DNA from: Arcticibacter eurypsychrophilus | GTDB lineage: Bacteria; Bacteroidota; Bacteroidia; Sphingobacteriales; Sphingobacteriaceae | NCBI RefSeq assembly: GCF_001730525.1 | Contig: NZ_MDFN01000018.1 | Coordinates: 45,847-109,846 of the forward strand | DNA length: 64,000 bases | Direction: 5' to 3' | In this document: positions 37,229 through 46,118 of the stretch, one piece after another | Position numbering within the stretch: position 1 is the stretch's first letter | How the letters are laid out: every line of letters begins with the position of its first letter | The notes under the pieces: model-generated | Told to the model about the DNA's origin: nothing | Databases searched by the model: none | Seen by the model: the letters and a program-made list of their open reading frames with translations, nothing else | Made by a program: the position numbers and the translations under genes

Positions 37229-37891
37229 TTAAGAAATCGCTTTACGCAAAAAGACCATAAAGGGAAATATTTTTGCTGCAAGTTCAGCAATATCCTTTGG
37301 AGAACTTGGTTTAAGCAGTTCTTTATCGGTTAACTGTTTGCTAAAAATGAAACTTTTAAGTTTTAAATACTCCATCTCAGGATGGTCTTTTGGATAGCCC
37401 TTGGGACTTGTTTTCAGCTTATGTTCTGGTCCCAATTCGCCAAAGCTATTTATAAGATCTTTTTGATCGATAACATGGTGCCAATCAGCAGTATTATAAT
37501 CAATTTCCTGACGGATAGCTTTTAACTCGTTTGCTTCGGGATACCAGCTACCACCCGCTATAAAAGAGGCTCCAGGTTGGATGTGCAAATAATAACCAGG
37601 GCCAGGAAAGTTTTTACCAAGCGATGAAATGCCAATGCCGAAATTAGTTTTATATGGCAATTTATCGAGGCTAAACCGGACATCGCGATAGATCCGCATC
37701 ACACATGTTTTAGGATCGAGGTCTTTGGGAACAGTGGAGTCGAATGCAGAAACTCCTTTTATAAGATCCTGTGCAAACTGAAACACATCTTCTCTTGCGG
37801 CATCATGCTCTTGTTTATGATCTTTAAACCACTCCCTATTATTGTTTTCTGCGACAGATTTAAGAAAATTAAAAGTTGATTGCTGTATCAT
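37229..37891 (-). CDS. DUF2461 (TIGR02453) family protein
   Basis: This 220-residue cytoplasmic protein carries the DUF2461 hallmarks: NFLKSVAENNNREWFKDHK at the start, VMRIYRDVRFSLDKLPYKTN in the middle and GPGYYLHIQPGASFIAGG with conserved Arg, Asp and Lys. The function of the family is not established. It is common next to unrelated housekeeping genes in Bacteroidota. Here it starts the two-gene unit with the OmpA-like lipoprotein. Confidence 0.88.
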   Translation of the reverse strand: MIQQSTFNFLKSVAENNNREWFKDHKQEHDAAREDVFQFAQDLIKGVSAFDSTVPKDLDPKTCVMRIYRDVRFSLDKLPYKTNFGIGISSLGKNFPGPGYYLHIQPGASFIAGGSWYPEANELKAIRQEIDYNTADWHHVIDQKDLINSFGELGPEHKLKTSPKGYPKDHPEMEYLKLKSFIFSKQLTDKELLKPSSPKDIAELAAKIFPFMVFLRKAIS

Positions 37892-38323
37892 GATTATTTC
37901 CGTCCTGCTAATTGGGTGAAATCTTTATTCCGTAAAGTTTAAATTATTTATATAAATGAACTTAGATCTATTAAATTCAAAATGGCTTCCCCTATATTCC
38001 CAATCAATTAAAGATTGCATTTTCAATTTTTCCTAATTTCGTTCAAGATCTCCTTCAATGGAATTACGTAGTATTCTGCATCCCATTGGCATATCAATTA
38101 ATAACTTAATTCCTTTTGAACAAAGCCTGTCCAGAAAGAGCTCCATTCATTTTTTCATTTAGCAGGGGGCTGATAACTTATAAACTTTAGATAAAACCAC
38201 TCCTATTCGAATGATGTTCTTTTCTAATTTTCATTCGGTAAATGGATCGTTTATATTATGTAAATATATTATATGCTCTATTCATTAAAAGCTTTAACTG
38301 TTTGGTTCAGATTAAATTACATT
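37892..38323. other. 432-bp gap without a recognised gene
   Basis: This separates the end of the respiratory operon from the DUF2461 unit. It is AT-rich, with only short frames (the longest ATG frame is about 34 codons from 38058). I see no hairpin, repeat or RNA gene. Confidence 0.5.
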
Positions 38324-38719
38324 CTAATCTTTGTCCAGCAGTGGGTTATATTTCACGTTTGGTGATAACCAATGAAGAAGTATAACTCTTGAATATCTGA
38401 AATTAAAAGGAGAAAATGCAAGAGTAATTGCAGCCATCACGCCAAGGTATAACACTGGGGACTCACTTTTATTACTTAAATAAAAAGTAAGAATTCCGGT
38501 AGTCACTAACTGGGCTACCACTAATGCGTAGCTGACATACATCGCAGCATAAAAATAACCAGGTTCCACTTCAAAATGGAATCCACAATGAGGACAATCC
38601 TCATTTACTTTTTGGGCTTTGAAACCATACATAGGGCCTTCAAAGACATTACCTCTCCTGCATTTTGGACACTTACAATTTATAATGGCAGATAGTTGCG
38701 GCGTAGTTGTTTTCACCAT
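38324..38719 (-). CDS. DUF983 zinc-ribbon membrane protein
   Basis: This 131-residue protein has two CxxC pairs (CKCPKCRRG and DCPHCGFHF) forming a zinc-ribbon-like head, then two membrane helices (YVSYALVVAQLVTTGILTFY and a second near residue 95). DUF983 genes are often found with cytochrome oxidase genes. It is the last gene of the respiratory operon. Its ATG overlaps the previous stop by one base (TAATG). A role in oxidase assembly is inferred from position. Confidence 0.87.
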   Translation of the reverse strand: MVKTTTPQLSAIINCKCPKCRRGNVFEGPMYGFKAQKVNEDCPHCGFHFEVEPGYFYAAMYVSYALVVAQLVTTGILTFYLSNKSESPVLYLGVMAAITLAFSPFNFRYSRVILLHWLSPNVKYNPLLDKD

Positions 38720-38991
38720 TATCTATTGAAGTTTTCGTTATTTGGATCCAAATTATTATGATCTTTCCGATACTTTTTATACCATAAAAAACCAATGCCT
38801 GCAACGGCCAAATAAGGAGCAGCAAGAAGGTATAAAATTCCATCATTTAATCCGTTGCCCTCTGTATTGCCATTTTGGGTTGAATTATCAGCTGTAGCGG
38901 CACACATTGAGCATTGAGAATAGCTTTTATTACTTACCAAAAACAAGCTCATAAAGCAAATTAATACAGTCAGATAGCGTAATAACTTCAT
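38719..38991 (-). CDS. small exported membrane protein with CSMC motif, unknown
   Basis: This 90-residue protein has a signal sequence (to SYSQ) followed at once by CSMCAATADNS, an Asn/Gly-rich segment, one membrane helix (LYLLAAPYLAVAGIGFLWYKK) and a short charged tail. It lies 12 bp after DUF420 and overlaps the start of DUF983. The periplasmic CxxC could bind copper or haem, or act as a thiol pair during Cu/haem insertion into the oxidase. I do not know a named family. The function is inferred from the operon. Confidence 0.7.
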   Translation of the reverse strand: MKLLRYLTVLICFMSLFLVSNKSYSQCSMCAATADNSTQNGNTEGNGLNDGILYLLAAPYLAVAGIGFLWYKKYRKDHNNLDPNNENFNR

Positions 38992-39003
38992 TTTTTTTAA
39001 CGG

Positions 39004-39543
39004 TTAAAATGTATAATAAGGGGATATCATGACATACACAATAACACCCGTAACGGTTACATATAGCCAGATTGGATAGCTCCATCTAACTAATTTCCTA
39101 TGGCGTAAAACGTTCATACGTAAACCACTATGGAAGCTCAACAATACTAACGGCAAAACTACTGCGGCAAGTATAATATGAGTAATCAGTATAAAATAAT
39201 AAATATGCCGGATCAATCCTTCACCTCCATAAGTGGTCTTTATTCCTGTAGCATGAAATATAATATAGCTGACCAGGAACATGGAAGACAAAATAAACGT
39301 AACAATGTTTATCGCTTTATGAGCTTGAATATTTCTTTTTTTGATCTGATATAAGGAAATTAGCAGAAAAACACTGCAGGTACCATTTAAGATTGCATTT
39401 AGTTTGGGTAAAAAATAAACCCATGAAGGGACAATGGCACCTTCGGGGAAAACAGTTATGAGCTTAGCCTGAAGAATGCAAACCACAGCGAAAACGACTA
39501 CTGAGACAGCAGCAATTAAGCGAAATATAATTTTATCATTCAT
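39004..39543 (-). CDS. DUF420 family membrane protein
   Basis: This 179-residue protein has four or five membrane helices and fits DUF420 (CtaM/YozB-like), with conserved His residues in helices: NIQAHKAINIVTFILSS, IYYFILITHIILAAVV and LRHRKLVRWSYPIWLYV. In Gram-positive bacteria the related CtaM supports haem-copper oxidase maturation. It sits 12 bp after the SCO gene in the respiratory operon. An assembly role is known for relatives and inferred here. Confidence 0.87.
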   Translation of the reverse strand: MNDKIIFRLIAAVSVVVFAVVCILQAKLITVFPEGAIVPSWVYFLPKLNAILNGTCSVFLLISLYQIKKRNIQAHKAINIVTFILSSMFLVSYIIFHATGIKTTYGGEGLIRHIYYFILITHIILAAVVLPLVLLSFHSGLRMNVLRHRKLVRWSYPIWLYVTVTGVIVYVMISPYYTF

Positions 39544-39555
39544 ATTTTTATTGAT

Positions 39556-40257
39556 TTAACGATCGGTAACCTTACGCAATTCTTCTACGATGAGCACCTT
39601 AATTTCGTCATCTAACTTACTCATTTGCTCTTTGTTATCTGAATCGTAATATCCTCTTATCCTCTTTTGTGGATCAACCAGAATGAGCATAGGACTATGC
39701 ACAATAGTAGAGGTATCCGAATGATCCGCATAAGCATCTACTAAAAAATCTTTTTTAGCCAGATTAAAGATCAGACTTTTATCCCCCGTAAGGAAAAACC
39801 ATTTCTTTGGATTTGTATGAAAGGTCTGCGCATACTTTGTTAGAATTTCGGGATTATCGTATTCTGGATCCACAGAAACAGAGCAGAAGCGAAGCATTCT
39901 ATTATCGTCGTATTTATCTGCAAGAAAGTCCATTTGGCCATTCATCTGCTTGCAAAAACTGGTACAGCGGGTGAAGAAGAAGTTAAAGATGGTAATTTTG
40001 CCGCTATCCAGAGGGAATGAAAACTCTTTCCCCTGCTGATCTTTCAGCTTAAAATCCCTGATCTGATGATAGGTAGTATCAGGAATCTGTTTTCCTCTTT
40101 TTATATGGAACGTTCCACTAAGTTCCTTTGGACCAAAAATACTTAAGGGACGATAACGATTTTTACCTTTTTCCTGCAGTAAATAATATAAAAATCCCGG
40201 TACCATTAGTATGAATACCAGGACTACTATTTTTTTCCATGAAGATGTGTTCCTCAT
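39556..40257 (-). CDS. SCO1/SenC copper chaperone
   Basis: This 233-residue protein has one N-terminal anchor (VVLVFILMVPGFLYYLL) and a periplasmic thioredoxin-like domain. The copper ligands are both present: CxxxC in FTRCTSFCKQ and the distal His in STIVHSPMLI. It should deliver copper to the CuA centre of subunit II. Its start overlaps the subunit IV stop by 4 bp, so translation is probably coupled. Confidence 0.93.
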   Translation of the reverse strand: MRNTSSWKKIVVLVFILMVPGFLYYLLQEKGKNRYRPLSIFGPKELSGTFHIKRGKQIPDTTYHQIRDFKLKDQQGKEFSFPLDSGKITIFNFFFTRCTSFCKQMNGQMDFLADKYDDNRMLRFCSVSVDPEYDNPEILTKYAQTFHTNPKKWFFLTGDKSLIFNLAKKDFLVDAYADHSDTSTIVHSPMLILVDPQKRIRGYYDSDNKEQMSKLDDEIKVLIVEELRKVTDR

Positions 40258-40604
40258 TGGTTCATATGAAGATTCAAATAGGATCCTTCTGTTAAAAGCA
40301 ATACAATGAAATAAACAATAAAGATCAGACCTACTGTTACTGCGGTGATCATTGCCGATTTTTCAAACTTAAGGTGCATAAAATAGCCAATGATATAATA
40401 GGCCTTTAGCAAGGTAAGTGATATATAAGTAAAGTTAGCCAAGCCGTGATTAAATCCCCTTGGCATTAAAACAAGGGCTATGAAAAACTCTATAGCTGTA
40501 ATTCCTAACAAATAAAAAAATACTTGCCAGATTCTCTTTTTTGTCATGCCCGCATGATCTGCCTGATCTGCATGTTCCTGACCTTTTGTATGCTCTGTTG
40601 TCAT
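40254..40604 (-). CDS. cytochrome c oxidase subunit IV
   Basis: This 116-residue protein has an N-terminal His/Asp-rich cytoplasmic tail and three membrane helices: WQVFFYLLGITAIEFFIALV, a second with YISLTLLKAYYIIGYFMHLK and a third FIVYFIVLLLTEG. This is the subunit IV (CyoD/CtaF-like) pattern, including the conserved KAYYIIGYFMHL. It packs against subunits I and III. It starts 19 bp after the second subunit III gene. Confidence 0.9.
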   Translation of the reverse strand: MTTEHTKGQEHADQADHAGMTKKRIWQVFFYLLGITAIEFFIALVLMPRGFNHGLANFTYISLTLLKAYYIIGYFMHLKFEKSAMITAVTVGLIFIVYFIVLLLTEGSYLNLHMNQ

Positions 40605-40623
40605 TTTAGATATTTTTAGAAGA

Positions 40624-41313
40624 TTAAACCAAGTAGAAAAAAGTAAACACGAATACCCATACCAAATCTACAAAATGCCAGTAAAGACCAACCTTTTCAA
40701 CCATTAAGTATGTACCTCGCTTTTCAAATACGTTAGCCACGGTCATACACAGAATTATTATATTCAGCATTACACCACTAAAAACGTGGAACCCATGGAA
40801 TCCTGTGATTGTAAAAAATAGGTTTGCAAACTGGGTAGCACTCACTGCATCCATTCCCTTGTAAGTTTCAGGAATATGTCCCCATCCATAACCCTCATGA
40901 AATAAATGTGTCCACTCCAAAGCCTGACAGCCAAGGAAGGTAAAACCTCCTATAATGGTCCAAATCATCCAGTTGATCACTTCTTTCTTTGCTCCCCGAT
41001 GTCCCGCTTCTACTGCTAAAACCATAGTAACCGAACTCATAATTAAAATAAAGGTCATAATACCAACAAATACAAGTGGATATCCATGATCAGCAACAAA
41101 TGGAATGGATTGAAAAACCACATCAGGATCTGGCCAGGTTACTTTACTAAAACGCTGTGCTCCATAATAGATAAGCAAAGCAGAAAAAGTAAACGCATCT
41201 GAAAGCAAGAAAAACCACATAATTATCTTGCCATACTCGACATCAAAGGGAGATCTCCCTCCGCTCCAGGGACCAGTTTTAATTTTGTCTAATTGTGAAA
41301 CAGTAGTATCCAT
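40624..41313 (-). CDS. ctaE: cytochrome c oxidase subunit III (copy 2)
   Basis: This 229-residue protein has five membrane helices of the haem-copper oxidase subunit III family: WFFLLSDAFTFSALLIYYGA, GHRGAKKEVINWMIWTIIGG, TGFHGFHVFSGVMLNI and a final VGLYWHFVDLVWVFVFTFFY with the conserved WHFVD. Subunit III stabilises the catalytic subunit and helps proton uptake. A second, shorter subunit III gene lies 7 bp upstream. The two are not identical copies and may fill different places in the complex. Confidence 0.92.
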   Translation of the reverse strand: MDTTVSQLDKIKTGPWSGGRSPFDVEYGKIIMWFFLLSDAFTFSALLIYYGAQRFSKVTWPDPDVVFQSIPFVADHGYPLVFVGIMTFILIMSSVTMVLAVEAGHRGAKKEVINWMIWTIIGGFTFLGCQALEWTHLFHEGYGWGHIPETYKGMDAVSATQFANLFFTITGFHGFHVFSGVMLNIIILCMTVANVFEKRGTYLMVEKVGLYWHFVDLVWVFVFTFFYLV

Positions 41314-41320
41314 TTTTAGC

Positions 41321-41908
41321 TTATTGATTCAAAAGTAAGAAAACGTATAAATAAATCCATAGTATATCCAGAAAATGCCAGAACAAGGAAGTTAGCTCCA
41401 TGTTGAACATATTCCTATACTGCGGTATGCCTTTATTTTGTTTGATAAAAGTGTAAACCATCATTCCTATTCCGGCAAATATATGTAAGATATGAAATGC
41501 GGAAAACACATATATGAAGGATTCTGAAGCATTGGAGTTTACAAATGGCGCTCCAGATTCAAACAATACGGTCCAGGCAATCCATTGAGAGGCAAAAAAT
41601 GCAAAACCTAACAAGATGGTTAGTGCTAGAAATAAACGTTGTTTGGCAAACTGCAATTCTTTAGTAGCTTTAAACGCATAGTGCATCGTTAAACTACTAA
41701 TAATAATTAGACAGGAACTATATAGAAAAGCAACTGGAAGCTGAACCTTAATTCCTCTTGTCGGGTTTCCACCCGTATACACAATATACGCACTCGTTAA
41801 AGCCGCAAACAGCATACACGATGTAATAATAAAAAGCCACATCAAAAACTTCTTTGGCTTTAAACTTTGAATCTCCTGCTCTAAAGGAATCTTGGTCATA
41901 TATAACAT
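41321..41908 (-). CDS. cytochrome c oxidase subunit III (copy 1)
   Basis: This 195-residue subunit III family protein has five membrane helices: FLMWLFIITSCMLFAALTSA, YSSCLIIISSLTMHYAFKA, then FAFFASQWIAW, SAFHILHIFAGIGMMVYTF and SLFWHFLDILWIYLYVFLL. It carries the WHFLD motif and the conserved HILHIFAG His pair. It starts 4 bp after the farnesyltransferase stop. Two subunit III genes in tandem are typical of Bacteroidota oxidase operons, as I recall. Confidence 0.9.
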   Translation of the reverse strand: MLYMTKIPLEQEIQSLKPKKFLMWLFIITSCMLFAALTSAYIVYTGGNPTRGIKVQLPVAFLYSSCLIIISSLTMHYAFKATKELQFAKQRLFLALTILLGFAFFASQWIAWTVLFESGAPFVNSNASESFIYVFSAFHILHIFAGIGMMVYTFIKQNKGIPQYRNMFNMELTSLFWHFLDILWIYLYVFLLLNQ

Positions 41909-41912
41909 ACGT

Positions 41913-42785
41913 TTATTTAATGAAATCGAACAACATGATCAATTGAACAATAGGAAGATAAAAGAAGGAACAGAACATCACTTTCCTAGCTGTTTTTACC
42001 TCTAAATCCCTGAACAGTTGAACACTTAAATATAAAAAAACTATTCCTGCAATCAATGAAACAATTCCAATAATATAACCTCCAAACCCCATAAATGTTG
42101 GCAAAAGGCTCACCGGAATTAACACCAAGGCAGAAAAAACTATAAATCCTGCACTAACTTTATCTCTTTTCTTGGTAGGCAACAATCTAAATCCTGCTTT
42201 CTTGTAATCATCATCCAGAACCCATGCTATTGCCCAAAAATGAGGAAACTGCCAGACAAACTGTATTAAAAACAATACCAATGGAATCCATGATATTGAT
42301 GGCCTGTCAAAGGCAGCAAAGTAACCAATCAGAGGAGGTAACGCACCAGGAAACGCTCCTATAAAAACGGCTATCGGTGATAATCTCTTCGCTGGAGTAT
42401 AAACAATTGCATAAAGAAAAATAGAAAATACAGAAAGAACTCCTGTAAGGAAGTTGAGCCGTACTAAAATTAATGTACCTGCTAAGGCCATAAACAAGCT
42501 AAGTACCAAGGCCTGTCCGGTAGTCATCCTCCCGGAAGGAATCGGTCTGTCACTGGTTCGCGACATCAGCTTGTCCAGATCCTTTTCTATAATTTCATTA
42601 AATCCATTTGCTGCTCCTGCAACCAAAAATCCACCTAATGTCAATATCAACCAGTTACTCCAATTTATTGACCCCTGCTCTTTGCTTCCTATTAAAAAAG
42701 AGACGGAAGCTGAAAAAACAACCAAAAAGGTTAACCTAAGTTTTATTAGACTTTTAAAGTCTGATATAAAAGAAACTTCACTCAC
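41913..42785 (-). CDS. ctaB: protoheme IX farnesyltransferase
   Basis: This 290-residue UbiA-superfamily enzyme has about nine membrane helices and adds a farnesyl group to haem b to make haem O, needed for the oxidase active site. The first Asp-rich motif is NGFNEIIEKDLDKLMSRT, followed by SDRPIPSGRM. The second region has FPHFWAIAWVLDDDYKKAGF. Both metal-binding motifs are intact, unlike the UbiA-like protein at 28.2 kb. It sits between subunit I and the first subunit III gene, 56 bp after the former. Confidence 0.95.
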   Translation of the reverse strand: MSEVSFISDFKSLIKLRLTFLVVFSASVSFLIGSKEQGSINWSNWLILTLGGFLVAGAANGFNEIIEKDLDKLMSRTSDRPIPSGRMTTGQALVLSLFMALAGTLILVRLNFLTGVLSVFSIFLYAIVYTPAKRLSPIAVFIGAFPGALPPLIGYFAAFDRPSISWIPLVLFLIQFVWQFPHFWAIAWVLDDDYKKAGFRLLPTKKRDKVSAGFIVFSALVLIPVSLLPTFMGFGGYIIGIVSLIAGIVFLYLSVQLFRDLEVKTARKVMFCSFFYLPIVQLIMLFDFIK

Positions 42786-42841
42786 TCAAATAGTTCAATT
42801 TTTGGGATAAATCTCCCATTATTAGGATCAAAGTTGGATAA

Positions 42842-44737
42842 TTAAACTTTATCCTCTGCAAGCCTTTCAGCTTCATCATTCTTCTGCCATTCTAACTGTA
42901 TACGTTCAGCCTCAGGATTACCTTCAAAATCGTGAGAAAAATTAGAGCTCATTGTTTCTGAGAAAGGTATGGTCTGAGGGATAAAATCGACTGGACTTCC
43001 TGGCTTGCTGTAATCATATGGCCAACGGTATACGGTAGGAATCTCTCCGGGCCAGTTTCCGTGTAAATGTTCTACCGGAGTAGTCCATTCTAAAGTATTG
43101 GACTGCCAAGGATTCTGAGTCGCTCTCTTTCCATAAAATATAGAATGAAAGAAGTTCCATAAAAATGCAACCTGTCCTAATGCAGATATAATAGCCGCCC
43201 ATGAGATAAAGGTATTTACCGTTAACCATTCTTTCATGAATTCAAACTCAGTGAAAGCATAGTATCTTCTTGGTACTCCATCCAGTCCCATAAAGTGCAT
43301 CGGGAAAAACACAAGGTATGCACCGATAAAGGTGAACCAGAAATGTAAATAGCCTAGTTTCTCATCCATCATCCTTCCAAACATCTTAGGGAACCAATGA
43401 TAAACACCACTTAGCATACCACATATAGCAGCAGAACCCATTACAAGGTGAAAATGTGCCACTACAAAATAAGTATCATGTAAGTTAATATCCAATGCTG
43501 CATTACCCAGAAAAATCCCGGTCAGTCCACCTGAAATAAAGAAGGAAACCAATCCAATTGCAAACAACATAGCTGGAGTAAAACGAATATTACCCCGCCA
43601 TAAAGTAGCCAGGTAGTTGAAAGTCTTCACAGCTGAAGGAACCGCAATGATCAGTGTAGTGATCATGAATACTCCCCCAAGGAATGGACTCATACCCGTT
43701 ACGAACATATGGTGCCCCCAAACGATGAAGGAAAGAACAGTAATACCAATTAAAGAGTAAACCATGGCATGATAGCCAAATATAGGCTTACGGGAATTAG
43801 TGGCGATCACTTCTGATGTAATACCCAACGCAGGCATGATCACAATATATACTTCAGGGTGCCCAAGGAACCAAAATAGATGCTGAAACAAGATAGGGCT
43901 TCCTCCTTGTTGTGGCAGTATTTGTCCTTGCACAACCAGATCGGACAAGTAAAAACTCGTTCCAAAACTACGATCAAAGATTAATAGCACAACTCCCGCT
44001 ACTAAAACCGGGAAAGAAAGTGTTCCGAGTATAGCGGTTAAAAATAATGCCCAGATAGTTAAGGGCATTTTCCAAAGATCCATACCCTTGGTACGCATAT
44101 TCAATATCGTACTGATATAATTCAGGGCTCCCATTAACGAAGAAGCTATAAAAAACACCATACTGATTAACCAAAGAGTCATCCCTATACCCGATCCCGA
44201 AATCGCCTTAGGCAAAGCAGACAATGGCGGATAAATTGTCCATCCAGCACTCGCCGGCCCTGTTTCCGTAAAAAAGGAACCCATCATAATCACACAGGCA
44301 GTAAAGAAAAACCAATAAGACAGCATATTTACCAGAGGTGATGCCATATCCCGGGCTCCTAATTGCAAGGGAATTAACAGATTACTAAAGGTACCACTTA
44401 GCCCAGCCGTCAGTACAAAAAATACCATAATGGTACCATGTATAGTGACCAAGGATAAATAAAAATCTGGTTTTATTCTTCCACCTTCTGCCCATTTCCC
44501 AAGGAATGTTTCCAATAAAGGGAAACTTTGATCGGGCCATCCTAACTGGATCCGGAAAAGAATAGAAAGAAACATTCCAATGACGGCCATTATGATACCC
44601 GTAATCAGGAACTGTTTTGCGATCATCTTATGATCTGTGCTGAAAATATACTTAGTTAGGAACGATTGATGATGAGCGTGCTCATCATGTGCATGTCCTG
44701 AATGTTCCAATGTATGATTAATCGCTGTGCTTGACAT
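42842..44737 (-). CDS. ctaD: cytochrome c oxidase subunit I
   Basis: This 631-residue catalytic subunit has twelve or more membrane helices. Visible ligands are the low-spin haem His in TIHGTIMVFF, the CuB His-Tyr pair in GHPEVYIVIMP, the CuB His pair in VWGHHMFVTG and the two haem His in VAHFHLVMGS. The Glu in HPEV marks an A-type oxidase with a D proton channel. The N-terminal tail is His-rich (HSGHAHDEHAHH). It starts 21 bp after subunit II. It reduces oxygen and pumps protons. Confidence 0.97.
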   Translation of the reverse strand: MSSTAINHTLEHSGHAHDEHAHHQSFLTKYIFSTDHKMIAKQFLITGIIMAVIGMFLSILFRIQLGWPDQSFPLLETFLGKWAEGGRIKPDFYLSLVTIHGTIMVFFVLTAGLSGTFSNLLIPLQLGARDMASPLVNMLSYWFFFTACVIMMGSFFTETGPASAGWTIYPPLSALPKAISGSGIGMTLWLISMVFFIASSLMGALNYISTILNMRTKGMDLWKMPLTIWALFLTAILGTLSFPVLVAGVVLLIFDRSFGTSFYLSDLVVQGQILPQQGGSPILFQHLFWFLGHPEVYIVIMPALGITSEVIATNSRKPIFGYHAMVYSLIGITVLSFIVWGHHMFVTGMSPFLGGVFMITTLIIAVPSAVKTFNYLATLWRGNIRFTPAMLFAIGLVSFFISGGLTGIFLGNAALDINLHDTYFVVAHFHLVMGSAAICGMLSGVYHWFPKMFGRMMDEKLGYLHFWFTFIGAYLVFFPMHFMGLDGVPRRYYAFTEFEFMKEWLTVNTFISWAAIISALGQVAFLWNFFHSIFYGKRATQNPWQSNTLEWTTPVEHLHGNWPGEIPTVYRWPYDYSKPGSPVDFIPQTIPFSETMSSNFSHDFEGNPEAERIQLEWQKNDEAERLAEDKV

Positions 44738-44758
44738 ATTATCGATCTATCTGATTTA

Positions 44759-46078
44759 CTAATTTATTGCTAACTTATTATTTCTTAAAGTCTCTTTTGA
44801 CACAGATGCTGACTTTAACTGCATTTCTTTTTTCATGTCATCATTAAAGAAAAGAGGTTGTTTTACTATCCACTCTTTATATTCCTTATCACTAACCACT
44901 CTCACCTTATATTGCATATTGTAATGCCCACTTCCGCAAATTTTAGCGCACAATAATACATAATCATATTTTGCATTGCCGCTCTTTTCACGCATTTCCT
45001 CAGTAGTAAACCTAGGAGTGAACTGAAAGTAAGTTGCCATACCCGGCACTGCATTCATCTGAACCTTAAAGTCCGGCATATAGAAACTATGCAAAACATC
45101 TTTTGAATTAATTGTGACCCGTACTGACTTGTTTACTGGTAAAACGATTTCAGGACCTAGTCTGTCATCCCAGCTCTTTTTATCAGTAAAGTCAATACCC
45201 AAGCCATTTGTTGGCGTTGTTAGCTTATAATTTTTCAAGCCCAATTGATTATCCTCACCTGAATACCGTACATTCCACTTAAATTGTTCTCCGGTTACTT
45301 CAAGAGAAAGCGCATTGTTTCTATCATCCTGAGAAGGATTGGTAATACTTCTCCAAGTAAAGAATCCAAAAACGACAAGCGCAGTGAGAACGAACGCGGG
45401 AACAATTGTCCACAAACGCTCAATGGCATTATTGTGTGGATAATAATAAGCTTTCCTATTTTCCTGTCCCCGGTACTTATATGAAAACCAGAATAACAAG
45501 AATTGTGTCAGCACAAAAACGATTGTAGTAATGGCGACAGTAACAATCATCATAGTATCAATTCTTGCTCCATGAACCGATGCTGAATCTTTAGTTACTA
45601 CCCAACCCCAGGTATTGTAGCTCCAATACGTACCATATAAGCCTAATATCAGAAATAAAACTAAGATAATCCCCTGGATATTGTTCCAGTTCAATCCTGC
45701 CTTCTTTCCTTGAACTTCTTGAGTGATCTCATATACACGTATGATTTTACCGGTTATAGCAATAAAAATACATACCAAAATGAACAGGATTGCATAAAAC
45801 CCAGCTGATTTATATACAGCATCATGATTAGCCACAACAGCAACATCAATTGTAGCTGTAGTAGCATCATTTGTTGTTGCATCCTTACTTATATTTGCCA
45901 GTCCCTTAGCAAACGCATCTAAATCATTGTCGGCAGCCACTCCTTTTACAGGGCCGGAAACTCCTTTCGAAATCACTGCTGTTGTATCTTGGGCAGCCAG
46001 AGGCGTGCCGAAAGCCATTAAGGCAATAGCAAGCACCGCAATGGTATTTCTGATCTTAAATAATGTATTAAAACGCAT
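44759..46078 (-). CDS. ctaC: cytochrome c oxidase subunit II
   Basis: This 439-residue protein is longer than classical subunit II. It has a signal peptide (to LAAQD), a ~60-residue low-complexity segment, and four membrane helices between ~90 and 260 (including two extra ones before the usual pair ending FVLTALVVFGFFTW). The cupredoxin domain carries CuA ligands: His in VLHSFYMPDF, then CAKICGSGHYNM with both Cys, His and Met. No cytochrome c domain is fused at the C-terminus, so electrons must come from ACIII haems (ActE or ActA) or a soluble cytochrome. Confidence 0.95.
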   Translation of the reverse strand: MRFNTLFKIRNTIAVLAIALMAFGTPLAAQDTTAVISKGVSGPVKGVAADNDLDAFAKGLANISKDATTNDATTATIDVAVVANHDAVYKSAGFYAILFILVCIFIAITGKIIRVYEITQEVQGKKAGLNWNNIQGIILVLFLILGLYGTYWSYNTWGWVVTKDSASVHGARIDTMMIVTVAITTIVFVLTQFLLFWFSYKYRGQENRKAYYYPHNNAIERLWTIVPAFVLTALVVFGFFTWRSITNPSQDDRNNALSLEVTGEQFKWNVRYSGEDNQLGLKNYKLTTPTNGLGIDFTDKKSWDDRLGPEIVLPVNKSVRVTINSKDVLHSFYMPDFKVQMNAVPGMATYFQFTPRFTTEEMREKSGNAKYDYVLLCAKICGSGHYNMQYKVRVVSDKEYKEWIVKQPLFFNDDMKKEMQLKSASVSKETLRNNKLAIN

Positions 46079-46118
46079 TTCTTTATAAGATTCTAATGTA
46101 AATTCCTTTTTCGTCTAT

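Noticed and set aside
42454..42810. 118-codon plus-strand frame over the 3' side of ctaB
   Set aside because: It is opposite to the conserved Asp-rich motif region of ctaB and has no signal or domain.
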